Program-made: the position numbers and the translations under genes
Part shown: positions 18,409 through 26,789 of the stretch, piece by piece
How positions within the stretch are numbered: the first letter of the stretch is position 1
How the letters are laid out: each line of letters begins with the position of its first letter
The notes under the pieces: model-generated
Told to the model about the DNA's origin: nothing
What the model saw: only the letters and a program-made list of their open reading frames with translations
Databases searched by the model: none
Assembly: GCA_020724365.1 (NCBI GenBank)
Contig: DYHD01000008.1
Span: 1-50,606 of the forward strand
Length of the DNA: 50,606 nt
DNA from: Thermodesulfovibrio yellowstonii
Lineage (GTDB): Bacteria > Nitrospirota > Thermodesulfovibrionia > Thermodesulfovibrionales > Dissulfurispiraceae
Reading direction: 5' to 3'

Positions 18409-18433
18409 TCTAAATATTTATACCCAAGCAAAA

Positions 18434-19327
18434 CTACCTGTATAATAAATCAAAAAGTTCCTCAGCAAGTTGGGTGTTAATTTTTTTCAGACTGATATAT
18501 TTATCGAAGGCATCTTCTTTACTACCATTCATAAAAAATGCTAACCCCAAAGAATAATGAACATCTGGGTTTAGGGGATCTAAGTGAAGTATCTTTTTAT
18601 AAGTCTCTATAGCTCTGTTATATTCCCCAAGCATAAGATAGGATGTTCCAATTTTATTTAATACATCTGGAGTTTTATCTTGAAGATATTTTAAAGCTTG
18701 AGTATATATCTCTATTGCTTCATTATAATTGCCAACGATAAAATAAACCGTCCCCATATTAATTAATGCTTCCGGAGAATCTGCTTTTAGTTTTAATGCT
18801 TTCTTATAATATTCAATTGCAGAACTGTAATTTTTTAATTGTTGATTTTTTAGTCCCTCCTGAAATAAATCCTGAAAATTATCAGCCTTAAGAATTTCAG
18901 GTGGTTTTTTAATTTTTTGATCGGTAGATAGCTTAGGTTCAATAAGAAAGTATTTATTGAGGTCAAGAGGCTCTAATAAAAATGAGGTTTTATCTTTTTT
19001 AATATTGCATGAGAGTATTTTGCCAAGTTGGAAAAATTTGCCGTCAATAGTCTTAACAATTAGTGTATTTTCAACCTCATCAAACCATTTCATTATTACC
19101 CTGCACTTGCTTGAGACCACTCCTTTATTGTCAATCAACCCCTTTTCTGATAAGAGTTTATTTGCTTTTTTATCGAATAGATATATTGAGATAGTCTGCT
19201 TGTTTTCGCTTTTCGTATGTCGTCTATCGCTTTTTGCTTCAGCATATAAAGCATAGCCGAATATAAAAAAAACTAAGCTTATAGCCCAAATCCCGATATG
19301 GGTTATAGATATTATCTTACCGCTCAT
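18434..19327 (-). CDS. Membrane-anchored TPR protein
   Basis: A protein of about 297 residues with an N-terminal hydrophobic helix (about residues 9-29, IGIWAISLVFFIFGYALY) and four TPR-like repeats in its C-terminal half (for example YSSAIEYYKKALKLKADSPE, YNEAIEIYTQALKYLQDKTP and YNRAIETYKKILHLDPLNPD). The central part is beta-rich and unassigned. TPRs mediate protein contacts. The frame is open upstream to 19399, but the ATG at 19327 gives a clean hydrophobic start and overlaps the OsmC stop by 11 bases, so I prefer it. Co-transcribed with the OsmC gene upstream. Function unknown. Confidence 0.75.
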   Translation of the reverse strand: MSGKIISITHIGIWAISLVFFIFGYALYAEAKSDRRHTKSENKQTISIYLFDKKANKLLSEKGLIDNKGVVSSKCRVIMKWFDEVENTLIVKTIDGKFFQLGKILSCNIKKDKTSFLLEPLDLNKYFLIEPKLSTDQKIKKPPEILKADNFQDLFQEGLKNQQLKNYSSAIEYYKKALKLKADSPEALINMGTVYFIVGNYNEAIEIYTQALKYLQDKTPDVLNKIGTSYLMLGEYNRAIETYKKILHLDPLNPDVHYSLGLAFFMNGSKEDAFDKYISLKKINTQLAEELFDLLYR

Positions 19328-19730
19328 TTTTAATGCTTGTTCTAACTTCAAATTTAGGTGGGTTGATGATTGCTTTTTTAACAGCACACTGGTCGGCAAC
19401 CTTGATAATTGCTTTTTGATATTTCTCTGGAAAATCGGGCGGGATGGTAATGTTAAGGACTATCTTATCAAGCTTCATTTTGCCTTCATCTATAGGAATA
19501 TATACCATTTCTTGATTAATTGAAATGCCGTCAGTAGGTATATTCCTCTCCTGACAAAAACTTAAAATATATATGCCTGCACAAGTTCCTATTGATGCAA
19601 GAAAATGAATAAAAGGGCTCGGAGCAGTTCCTTCGCCTCCATATTGTATGGGTTGATCAGTTTTTATTATCATACCATCTATCTCAGCATATACTTTCTT
19701 ACCACCTGGAAAGGTTATTTTAATATTCAT
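19317..19730 (-). CDS. OsmC-family protein
   Basis: A 137-residue protein of the OsmC/Ohr fold, a cytosolic family in which some members reduce organic hydroperoxides through two cysteines. The cysteine-bearing block is FIHFLASIGTCAGIYILSFCQERN (C50 and C59), with another Cys at ADQCAVKKAI. The two-cysteine layout of Ohr is only partly matched, so peroxidase activity is not certain. A strong GGAGGG at 19735-19740 marks the ATG at 19730. The open frame reaches 19928 but those extra residues read through the repeat cluster and are not real. A TPR gene overlaps its 3' end. Confidence 0.82.
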   Translation of the reverse strand: MNIKITFPGGKKVYAEIDGMIIKTDQPIQYGGEGTAPSPFIHFLASIGTCAGIYILSFCQERNIPTDGISINQEMVYIPIDEGKMKLDKIVLNITIPPDFPEKYQKAIIKVADQCAVKKAIINPPKFEVRTSIKNER

Positions 19731-19824
19731 AATTCCCTCCAAAAAAATAAAAGTATATAAGATTTTAATGTAAAATATACTCCAAGTGCAAATATTCTTT
19801 ATATACCTCAAAATTGCCGATAGA

Positions 19825-20022
19825 AATGAGTCATTGCGAGCGGAGCAAATCGAAGAATCTCGTTTGAGATTGCCACGGGCTTCGCCATCGCAACGACCTT
19901 TCGGGCCGGACTGCCCCTCTGTCCGCATACAGACAGGTCTCGCCTGTCCTGCCTATCCTGCCTATCCTGAAAGATGACCCCTCGACAAGTCTTCGGCGTG
20001 AGCTCAGTCGAATGCTCAGGGT
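19825..20022. repeat. Composite repeat cluster (palindromic and shared modules)
   Basis: At least two modules lie end to end in the gap before gatA. First, TCATTGCGAGCGGAGC at about 19831-19846 with the hairpin AATCTC-GTTT-GAGATT at 19856-19871. Second, a stretch (about 19915-20022) that matches the start of the window in inverse. Together with the module at 20073-20138 they fill most of the 487-base gap 19731-20217. No gene is seen in it. Confidence 0.75.
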
Positions 20023-20029
20023 GACTGTC

Positions 20030-20138
20030 ATGGTGAGCCCTTCGATAGACTCAGGACAAGCTTATGTAACCATGACGGCCGTGATAGCTGTCCTACCATA
20101 GCTTGGGCGTCTTATCAAGCAGGAGTCGCTCAATTTAG
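20030..20138. repeat. GTCATGGTGAGC module plus right-end module of the AAATTGAGCGATT family
   Basis: ATGGTGAGCCCTTCGATAGA (about 20031-20050) is followed by ACCATGACGGCC, GCTGTCCTACCATAGCTTGG, GCGTCTTATCAAGCAGGAGT and CGCTCAATTTAGG. The last two-thirds match 1886-1954 and 7167-7231. Copies differ at several bases, so this is an old repeat. Its left terminus is not clear; a weak candidate is CCTCAAAATTGCCGATA at about 19806-19822. Confidence 0.7.
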
Positions 20139-20217
20139 GTTTCGATTATTTTTTTTGCCTTTAAAACCTTTCTTATGGCATTCTATAGTTTTATATTTTC
20201 TAATAAGGAGGCTTTTT

Positions 20218-21669
20218 TTGAGACTTAATAAATTAACTATAAAGGAATTAAGAAGGCTTCTTGATAAAAGAGAAATCACTCCAACAGAAATCCTTAATGA
20301 TATATATAGTCAGATTGATAGATATGAGGATAAAATTAAGTCTTATATTACAATCACAAAAGATTTCTCTTATAAAATGGCAGAAGATGCCGAAGATCAT
20401 ATCAAGAATGGTCTAATGTCCCCCTTAACAGGGATTCCTTTAGCAATAAAGGATAATATTTGCACCAAAGGGATATTGACAACTTGTGCATCAAGAATCT
20501 TATATAACTTTCTCCCGCCCTATGAGAGCACTGTAACAGAAAAGCTACTCAGACAGAAATATATACTTGTCGGCAAGACAAATCTCGATGAGTTTGCTAT
20601 GGGTTCTTCCACCGAAAATTCTTTTTTCCATACAACTAAAAATCCATGGAATATGCAGCGTGTGCCAGGAGGTAGTAGCGGAGGTTCTGCTGCAGCCGTT
20701 GCTGCTGATGAATGTATCGCAGCTCTGGGTTCTGATACAGGTGGTTCTATAAGGCAGCCAGCATCTTTCTGTGGGGTAGTTGGATTAAAACCTACATATG
20801 GACTTGTATCAAGATTTGGATTAATAGCGTTTGCCTCATCCCTTGATCAGATAGGTCCTATTACAAAGGATGTCACCGATTCAGCTATGATGCTTAATGT
20901 TATAGCAGGATATGATCCTCTTGACTCAACATCTGTGCCTATAGATGTTCCAGATTATGTTTCAGCGATTGGAAGGGATATAAAAGGTTTAAAAATAGGC
21001 ATTCCTCAAGAGTTTTTTATTGAAGGATTAGACATTGAGGTCTCTAATACCGTCAAAGAAGCTATCAATAAACTTGAATCTATTGGTGCAATCCCTGTTG
21101 ATATCTCACTTCCACATACCGCTTATGCAGTAGCGACATATTACATAGTAGCCACTTCAGAGGCTTCATCAAATCTTTCTCGTTATGATGGGGTTAAATA
21201 CGGTTTTAGGGCAAGCGGAAAGGATTTGCTTGAGATGTATATGAATAGTAGGGCACAGGGATTTGGCGATGAAGTAAAAAGGAGGATTATGCTTGGGACT
21301 TACGCACTTTCTTCTGGTTACTACGATGCATATTATAAAAAGGCTCAACAGATAAGAACCCTGATAATGCAAGATTTCAAGATGGCTTTCGAGAAAGTTG
21401 ATGCAATTATCACCCCCACTTCACCTACACCTGCATTTGAGATTGGTGAAAAAACGACAGATCCTCTCCAGATGTATCTAAGTGATATCTTTACGATTTC
21501 AGTAAATCTTGCCGGTGTGCCAGCAATTTCGATACCCTGCGGTTTTACGCAGGATAATCTTCCTATAGGATTACAAATAATAGGCAGGAATTTTGACGAG
21601 GAAACAATCTTCAGGGTTGCATATGCTTACGAGCAAAGTATGGATTTTTATAAAAGGAGGGCGATATAA
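20218..21669 (+). CDS. gatA: Aspartyl/glutamyl-tRNA amidotransferase subunit A
   Basis: Amidase subunit of GatCAB, which turns Glu-tRNA(Gln) and/or Asp-tRNA(Asn) into the amidated forms by releasing ammonia from glutamine. The catalytic Lys-Ser-Ser triad is visible: K78 in PLAIKDN, cis-Ser near 153-154 in [11 protein letters not shown], and S177 in [17 protein letters not shown] place the start at the TTG at 20218: AAGGAGG at 20205-20211 precedes it by six bases, and the protein (483 residues) then begins with the normal [13 protein letters not shown]. The frame extends to 20155 but adds an unlikely hydrophobic leader. gatB and gatC are not adjacent. Confidence 0.94.
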   Translation: MRLNKLTIKELRRLLDKREITPTEILNDIYSQIDRYEDKIKSYITITKDFSYKMAEDAEDHIKNGLMSPLTGIPLAIKDNICTKGILTTCASRILYNFLPPYESTVTEKLLRQKYILVGKTNLDEFAMGSSTENSFFHTTKNPWNMQRVPGGSSGGSAAAVAADECIAALGSDTGGSIRQPASFCGVVGLKPTYGLVSRFGLIAFASSLDQIGPITKDVTDSAMMLNVIAGYDPLDSTSVPIDVPDYVSAIGRDIKGLKIGIPQEFFIEGLDIEVSNTVKEAINKLESIGAIPVDISLPHTAYAVATYYIVATSEASSNLSRYDGVKYGFRASGKDLLEMYMNSRAQGFGDEVKRRIMLGTYALSSGYYDAYYKKAQQIRTLIMQDFKMAFEKVDAIITPTSPTPAFEIGEKTTDPLQMYLSDIFTISVNLAGVPAISIPCGFTQDNLPIGLQIIGRNFDEETIFRVAYAYEQSMDFYKRRAI

Positions 21670-21692
21670 AGGATTAAAAAATGATTTGTTCT

Positions 21693-23087
21693 TTATTTAC
21701 CCTCTTCAGTAGCAAATATTATAGATTTTTCAATAACATCAAGAAGTTGGATGAGATTTTCTTCGCTTATACATAATGGAGGCATAATGACTATCACATT
21801 TCCGAGAGGTCTGATAATTACTCCCATCTCCCTTGCTTTATGAATCACTTTCCATCCAATTTTAGCTTCAAGAGGATAAGGTTCTTTTGTATCCTTATCT
21901 TTCACTAATTCTATGCCAGTCATAAAACCCTTATTCCGTGCCTCACCAACATGCTTAAGCTTAGAAAAGTCATTCAATCTTTTTTGAAGAAGCGAGATTT
22001 TTGGCTGAAGATTTTTTAATGTCTCATCTTTTTCGAATATATCCAGACAGGCAACAGCTGCAGAACATGCAAGGGGATTTCCGGTGTAAGAATGGCCGTG
22101 AAAGAATGTTTTTAATTCGCTGTATTCACCAAGAAAAACATTGAAAATTTCTTCTGTAGTGATGGTAGCTGCAAGCGGTAGGTATCCATTCGTAATGCCT
22201 TTTGATAGGCAGAGCAGGTCTGGCGATATTTGTTCATGCTCACAAGCAAACATCTTGCCTGTTCTACCAAATCCAGTTGCAACTTCATCAGCAATAAGCA
22301 AGATATTATATTTATCGCATAGCTCTCTTACCCCTTTCAAATAGAAGTCGGGATATACAATCATTCCACCTGCTCCTTGGACCATCGGTTCAACTATGAC
22401 AGCAGCTATCTTATCTGCGTCTTGATTTAAAATATCTTGCATTACAGCAAGGCAATGCAATGAGCATTCGGGATATGTTTCTCCAAATTCACATCTATAA
22501 CAATATGGGGATGGCGATTTAAATGTCTTGAATAAAAGGGGTTCAAATATTTCATGAAAGATATCTATCCCGCCTACACTCACGGCACCGATGGTATCAC
22601 CGTGATATGCATTCTTAAGGGAAAGAAAAGACTTTTTTTCTTTAATGCCCTTATGTTTCCAATATTGGAAAGCCATTTTAAGGGCTACTTCAACTGATGT
22701 TGAGCCATTATCAGAATAGAATACTTTAGTTAGAGATGGATATTGGGTATCTATGTCAGATGATTTCGGTGATAGCTCTATCAATTTTTCAGCAAGCTTG
22801 ATGGAAGGTGCATTGCTAAGACCTAAAAGAGTGGAATGAGCGATTTTATCGAGCTGCTGTCTTATGGCATCATCTACTTCTTTTCTTCTATGTCCATGCA
22901 CATTAACCCATAGTGAAGATACCCCATCAATATACCATTTGCCATGAATATCTTTTAAAAAACAATCCCTTCCTTCTATGATAATTAAAGGCTTTTCAGC
23001 AACCCAATCCTTCATCTGGGTGAAAGGATGCCAAATAAATTTTTTATCTGTTTCTTGAAGGTTTCTTATTTCTTCTGTATAACTCAT
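21693..23087 (-). CDS. bioA: Adenosylmethionine-8-amino-7-oxononanoate aminotransferase
   Basis: PLP enzyme of biotin synthesis that transfers the amino group of S-adenosylmethionine to 8-amino-7-oxononanoate. The start LQETDKKFIWHPFTQMKDW is the BioA hallmark (HPFTQ). Other marks are DGVSSLWVNVHGHRR, SDNGSTSVEVALKMAFQYW, AYHGDTIGAVSVGG, ADEVATGFGRTGKMFACEHE and the PLP lysine in CLSKGITNGYLPLAAT. I chose the ATG at 23087 over an in-frame TTG at 23102; a weak GGGATT lies in front. The gene is downstream of a BioD-like gene on the same strand, separated by a 109-base gap holding a repeat remnant. Convergent with gatA. Confidence 0.93.
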   Translation of the reverse strand: MSYTEEIRNLQETDKKFIWHPFTQMKDWVAEKPLIIIEGRDCFLKDIHGKWYIDGVSSLWVNVHGHRRKEVDDAIRQQLDKIAHSTLLGLSNAPSIKLAEKLIELSPKSSDIDTQYPSLTKVFYSDNGSTSVEVALKMAFQYWKHKGIKEKKSFLSLKNAYHGDTIGAVSVGGIDIFHEIFEPLLFKTFKSPSPYCYRCEFGETYPECSLHCLAVMQDILNQDADKIAAVIVEPMVQGAGGMIVYPDFYLKGVRELCDKYNILLIADEVATGFGRTGKMFACEHEQISPDLLCLSKGITNGYLPLAATITTEEIFNVFLGEYSELKTFFHGHSYTGNPLACSAAVACLDIFEKDETLKNLQPKISLLQKRLNDFSKLKHVGEARNKGFMTGIELVKDKDTKEPYPLEAKIGWKVIHKAREMGVIIRPLGNVIVIMPPLCISEENLIQLLDVIEKSIIFATEEGK

Positions 23088-23129
23088 AATTTGTAATCCC
23101 AAATCCCAATATAGAATTTTTAAACATCC

Positions 23130-23190
23130 CTAATTCAGCAGGACAGACGTCCCAGCTGTCTTATGCTACTAAAGAATCTCTCAATTTGAG
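23130..23190. repeat. Diverged right-end module of the AAATTGAGCGATT family
   Basis: GCAGGACAGACGTCCCAGC, TGTCTTATGCTACT and AAAGAATCTCTCAATTTGAG are recognisable as a degenerate or rearranged copy of the right-end modules at 1886-1954 and 7167-7231. The TATGCTACT/AAAGAATC junction also resembles the right edge of the element at 24318-24480. No left terminus is visible. It lies between the BioD-like gene and bioA. Confidence 0.6.
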
Positions 23191-23196
23191 TTTGAG

Positions 23197-24255
23197 TTAT
23201 TGTTTGAGGATTTTAATAAGTCTTTTAAGGTCGAATTCTTGATTGAAAAGTTCTTTGACCCTACATAGTTTGCCTTGCTCCCTTATTCTTGTCTTTGATA
23301 GAATGGTATCAATTTTATCAACTGCTGTGAAGGTATCGTCTGATACAGCTATTATAGCAACTCCCTTAGCCATAGCCCTTTCTAATACGAATTCATTTGT
23401 GTAAAGTCCACCAGTCAATATAATGCACTTCGTAGATGTCTCAATTGCAGCAAGCTGTATATCTGTTCTGTTTGCCCCCGTAATGACAACCTTGTCTGAA
23501 ACCCTGCTAAAATATCTCAGAGCGTTATCTACATCCATTGCACCAATCATGAAATTACTAATTAATTCGTCAAGTTTATCTTCTCCGCAGAGAATGCCTC
23601 CATTTAATGCTTCTATAATGTGTCTGATAGTGACAGACTCAAGAAACTTGTCTTTATGGAAGACACCAAATATCTTAATCCCTCTTTTTTCCATAAAAGG
23701 CTTCACAGATTCTTTAACATAAGGTAGTATATTCATTGGCACCTTGTTAAAGACGCCGCCAAGGTATCTATCACCCACTAATTTTTGTATGCCATAAACT
23801 GAATCCATTGATGTAACGCCTTTCCATGCCTCGACAAAAATGACATAAGCCTGCATCTCATTAATTAAAGTAAGTGCGTCAATACCGAGCATTGAGCCTT
23901 CGAGTAAGTCAGCGGGTCCACTTATAACAATATAATCTTTGTCTTTCATAAAGTAGAAAGCATCTATAATCTTTTTATTTGCATTCTTCACCTTATCTCT
24001 TAATTGAACAATCTGGGTTTCATAGCTCATGGCAAATGGGGAGATTATATTCATAGGCTCTCTAAGAGAAAGGGCTTTTTTAATAAAAATTGCATCGGCG
24101 TCAAATATATCTTTCCCTTCCTTTACAGCAGTTTTGCTGATAGGTTTCATATAGCCAACATTATAGCCGAGTTCCATTAGTTTTGAGACAATACCTATAG
24201 CTATAAAATTTTTGCCAGAATAGCCTCTGTTTGAAACTATAAATAAGGGTATCAC
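23197..24255 (-). CDS. BioD-like P-loop / DRTGG-domain protein
   Basis: A 352-residue protein with two parts: an N-terminal BioD-like P-loop ATPase fold (about residues 1-210; VGYMKPISKTA and VISGPADLLEG are typical) and a C-terminal DRTGG domain (about 215-330; ANRTDIQLAAIETSTKCIILTGG). This matches the stand-alone BioD-like/DRTGG family related to the N-terminus of some phosphotransacetylases, not a true dethiobiotin synthetase of ~220 residues. The P-loop GYSGKN has Asn where Ser/Thr normally sits, so nucleotide use may differ. Its place beside bioA might mean a biotin role, but the family's function is generally unknown. It starts 63 bases from the repeat element at 24318. Confidence 0.78.
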   Translation of the reverse strand: MIPLFIVSNRGYSGKNFIAIGIVSKLMELGYNVGYMKPISKTAVKEGKDIFDADAIFIKKALSLREPMNIISPFAMSYETQIVQLRDKVKNANKKIIDAFYFMKDKDYIVISGPADLLEGSMLGIDALTLINEMQAYVIFVEAWKGVTSMDSVYGIQKLVGDRYLGGVFNKVPMNILPYVKESVKPFMEKRGIKIFGVFHKDKFLESVTIRHIIEALNGGILCGEDKLDELISNFMIGAMDVDNALRYFSRVSDKVVITGANRTDIQLAAIETSTKCIILTGGLYTNEFVLERAMAKGVAIIAVSDDTFTAVDKIDTILSKTRIREQGKLCRVKELFNQEFDLKRLIKILKQ

Positions 24256-24317
24256 AAGTTCCTCCTTAGCAAGGTAACAATTTTAATGTATAGCACAATA
24301 ATTAATTTAATTATAAT

Positions 24318-24480
24318 CTAAATTGAGCGATTTTCTGTAGAAAGCCTTTCTTTAACTGTCATCCTGAACACCCAGCAGGTGTGAGGAATCTTTAGTCGTA
24401 AAATGACAAAGATTTCTCGCTTCGCTTGGAATGACAGAGTGAGGGGTTCGGAATGATACTAAAGAATCGCTCAATTTGGG
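24318..24480. repeat. Complete 163-bp element with AAATTGAGCGATT inverted termini
   Basis: Left end CTAAATTGAGCGATTTTCTG (24318-24337) and right end AAAGAATCGCTCAATTTGGG (24461-24480) are inverse to each other. The left ~45 bases, including AGAAAGCCTTTCTTTAAC, recur at 33286-33332. The right interior, read in reverse, matches about 3306-3350 (TATCATTCCGAA, CACTCTGTCATTCC). No protein-coding frame is evident. It lies directly after the stop of the transferase gene at 24483 (minus strand). Confidence 0.85.
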
Positions 24481-24482
24481 GT

Positions 24483-25910
24483 TTAATAAGCACCTTCACT
24501 TTTTATAACAACCTTGATGGTTTTTAAGAGAATTACTATATCAAGCCAGATGCTCCAATTTCTCACATACCATACATCAAGAGCAACCCTATATTTATTA
24601 TCAGTATTGCTTCTTCCACTTACTTGCCATAGCCCTGTAATGCCCGGCAAAACAGTCCAGACTGTCGGCATCTCTTGAGCAAATCCATTAATCTCTTCAG
24701 GCAGATATGGTCTCGGTCCTACAAGGCTCATTTCTCCTTTCAATATATTTAATATCTGAGGAAGCTCATCTAAAGAAGTTTTTCTTAATAGGTAACCAAT
24801 TTTTGTTACCCTAGGATCATTTTTAAGCTTCCAATATAATTCCCACTCCTGCCTCAATTTCTCATCTTTTTGAAGTAAATCCTCCAATATTATGTCGGCA
24901 TTTTTATGCATTGTTCTAAACTTATACATTTTGAATGGCTTGCCATTTTTACCGATACGGCATTGAGTGAAAATAGGATTGTATCGCAGGGTGAGCATTA
25001 TTGCAGCTGAGATTAAACACATAGGAATCGAAAAGATAATTAGCAATATAAAGCTAAGAATAATATCTAAAAACCTTTTCAAAAATATATTATGTGGTTT
25101 TATTAAGTTACTTGTTATTTCTAAAAAGAGTATTTGCTCCTGAAAAAAATGGTGGAGTTCCATGCCGATAAGCGGGACACTTTTGATATCTGGGATAAGT
25201 AATATTCTATTAACCTTCAAGTGTATTTTATTAATTAATTCTTCTATTTTCTGTTTATCCGTTTCTGGCAAGGCTATGAATATATCAGAGATTTTACTTC
25301 TCACTAAGTATCTTTCAATATTGCTTATTCCATTGTGAACTTTTATACCATCAATGAATTTTCCATTGTTAAAATTATCATCTAAAAATCCTGCCACTTC
25401 ATATCCATAATGAGGCTCTCTCTTAAGAGCTTGCAATGTAAGTTGTGCCAGCTCACCACTGCCGATTATCAATACTCTTCTTTTGAAGATGCCATACTTA
25501 CGCAGAAACTTCTGCATATTTAATCTTATTAGAGGGAATATAGGTATGGCTAAGATTCCAGCAAGGAGCAGAAGGCTTCTGGATACCTCTTCGCTGATTT
25601 TGCCGATGAACAGGATTGTAAAAGTAAAGGCGCTTGCAAGGACGACCGCTCTGGAGATTGCAATTACTTCATCCCAATAAGAAAAGCTTTTTGTGTATAG
25701 ACCTCGATGATAAAGGGAAACAAACCACAAAGGAGCGATCCATAAAAAATGGTTGAAATTCATGGTATATATCACAGGTAATTCATAGGAGAAAAAGAGA
25801 GGAAGAATAAATTTTCTTATCAAGAAGGCAACAGCAAAAATAGTGAAAATAGATAAGAGATCTATAAATAGTAGGACAATTGTCTCGATATGTTTTTTTC
25901 TATTCTCCAT
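24483..25910 (-). CDS. wbaP: Undecaprenyl-phosphate sugar phosphotransferase (WbaP-like initiating enzyme)
   Basis: Inner-membrane polyprenyl-phosphate hexose-1-phosphate transferase that begins synthesis of a lipid-linked polysaccharide. The N-terminal half has four or five membrane helices followed by a Rossmann-like CoA-binding fold (RVLIIGSGELAQLTLQAL). The C-terminal catalytic domain has RFLDIILSFI, KFRTMHKNAD, LRKTSLDELPQILNILKGE, LVGPRPYLPEE and PGITGLWQVSGRS. Full length (475 residues) matches WbaP-type enzymes. It closes the rhamnose operon, nine bases after rfbD. The substrate sugar (galactose or glucose) cannot be told. Confidence 0.9.
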   Translation of the reverse strand: MENRKKHIETIVLLFIDLLSIFTIFAVAFLIRKFILPLFFSYELPVIYTMNFNHFLWIAPLWFVSLYHRGLYTKSFSYWDEVIAISRAVVLASAFTFTILFIGKISEEVSRSLLLLAGILAIPIFPLIRLNMQKFLRKYGIFKRRVLIIGSGELAQLTLQALKREPHYGYEVAGFLDDNFNNGKFIDGIKVHNGISNIERYLVRSKISDIFIALPETDKQKIEELINKIHLKVNRILLIPDIKSVPLIGMELHHFFQEQILFLEITSNLIKPHNIFLKRFLDIILSFILLIIFSIPMCLISAAIMLTLRYNPIFTQCRIGKNGKPFKMYKFRTMHKNADIILEDLLQKDEKLRQEWELYWKLKNDPRVTKIGYLLRKTSLDELPQILNILKGEMSLVGPRPYLPEEINGFAQEMPTVWTVLPGITGLWQVSGRSNTDNKYRVALDVWYVRNWSIWLDIVILLKTIKVVIKSEGAY

Positions 25911-25919
25911 TAAGATAGT

Positions 25920-26768
25920 CTATAAAGTTTCTCTTATAAAAACTTCAAGGGCTTCTTCCCATGCCCTCATCTTAATTCCTCGGGTGCTTATAAGAGGAGT
26001 CCATATAGGCCTTTTTGCTTTTGAAGGGTATTTTTCATTAGAAATGGGTTCAATTTTCCCCTTAAAGCCTGAAATTGAAGAAATCATTGTAGCAAATTCA
26101 TACCATGAGCAATGTCCTGAATTGGCAATATGATATAAACCATAAGGACTTTTTTCTATAATCAAGCTCCAGATTTGCAGAGATAGATCATATGTGCATG
26201 TAGGCGACATATAGATATCATTCACTATACTCATTGAAAGCCCTTTTTTAATTCTATCCAATACTGTAAAAACAAAATTTCCTCCTTTGCCGATTGCCCC
26301 AGATTTGCCATAAAGGCTTGCAGTGCGGATAATATATGGTTTCAGGGCATAATTTTTAACGAATAATTCCCCTGCATACTTTGTAATGCCATAGACATTA
26401 AGAGGATTGGGGATGTCATATTCATCATAAGGTATCTGCTTTTTTTTTCCGTCAAAGACATAATCAGTGCTTATATGTACTATATCTGCAGAGATTATAT
26501 TACAAGCATCAACGAGATTTTTAACCCCGTAAGCATTTATTTTAAAAGTATCTTCAACATTGTCTTCTGCATCATCCACTCTGACATATGCAGCAGTATT
26601 GATGAGCAAATCAGGCTTTATTTCCCTGATAGTTGTGATTGTTCTATCCCTTTTGGTAATATCAAGGTCTTTTTTGTTTAGAGGAAATAATTCAACCATT
26701 CCAGGATTTGTTCTCACAATATCGCTACCTAGTTGTCCTGCGGCACCAATTAGCAGAACTTTTAGCAC
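25920..26768 (-). CDS. rfbD: dTDP-4-dehydrorhamnose reductase
   Basis: Last step of dTDP-L-rhamnose synthesis, reducing the 4-keto group with NAD(P)H in the cytosol. It carries the Rossmann motif LLIGAAGQLGSDIV, NTAAYVRVDDAEDN, HISTDYVFDGKK and the YGITKYAGE catalytic Tyr-x3-Lys. Its 282 residues are normal. It is flanked by rfbB (21 bases upstream) and the WbaP-like gene (9 bases downstream). A YVRVDDAED motif in place of the usual YTxVDxAE is a small variation. Confidence 0.94.
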   Translation of the reverse strand: MLKVLLIGAAGQLGSDIVRTNPGMVELFPLNKKDLDITKRDRTITTIREIKPDLLINTAAYVRVDDAEDNVEDTFKINAYGVKNLVDACNIISADIVHISTDYVFDGKKKQIPYDEYDIPNPLNVYGITKYAGELFVKNYALKPYIIRTASLYGKSGAIGKGGNFVFTVLDRIKKGLSMSIVNDIYMSPTCTYDLSLQIWSLIIEKSPYGLYHIANSGHCSWYEFATMISSISGFKGKIEPISNEKYPSKAKRPIWTPLISTRGIKMRAWEEALEVFIRETL

Positions 26769-26789
26769 TTTATCTTCCTCATCTTCAGA

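Noticed and set aside
19731..19928. N-terminal extension of the OsmC frame
   Set aside because: The extra residues translate repeat sequence, and the GGAGGG at 19735-19740 with ATG at 19730 gives the normal OsmC length.
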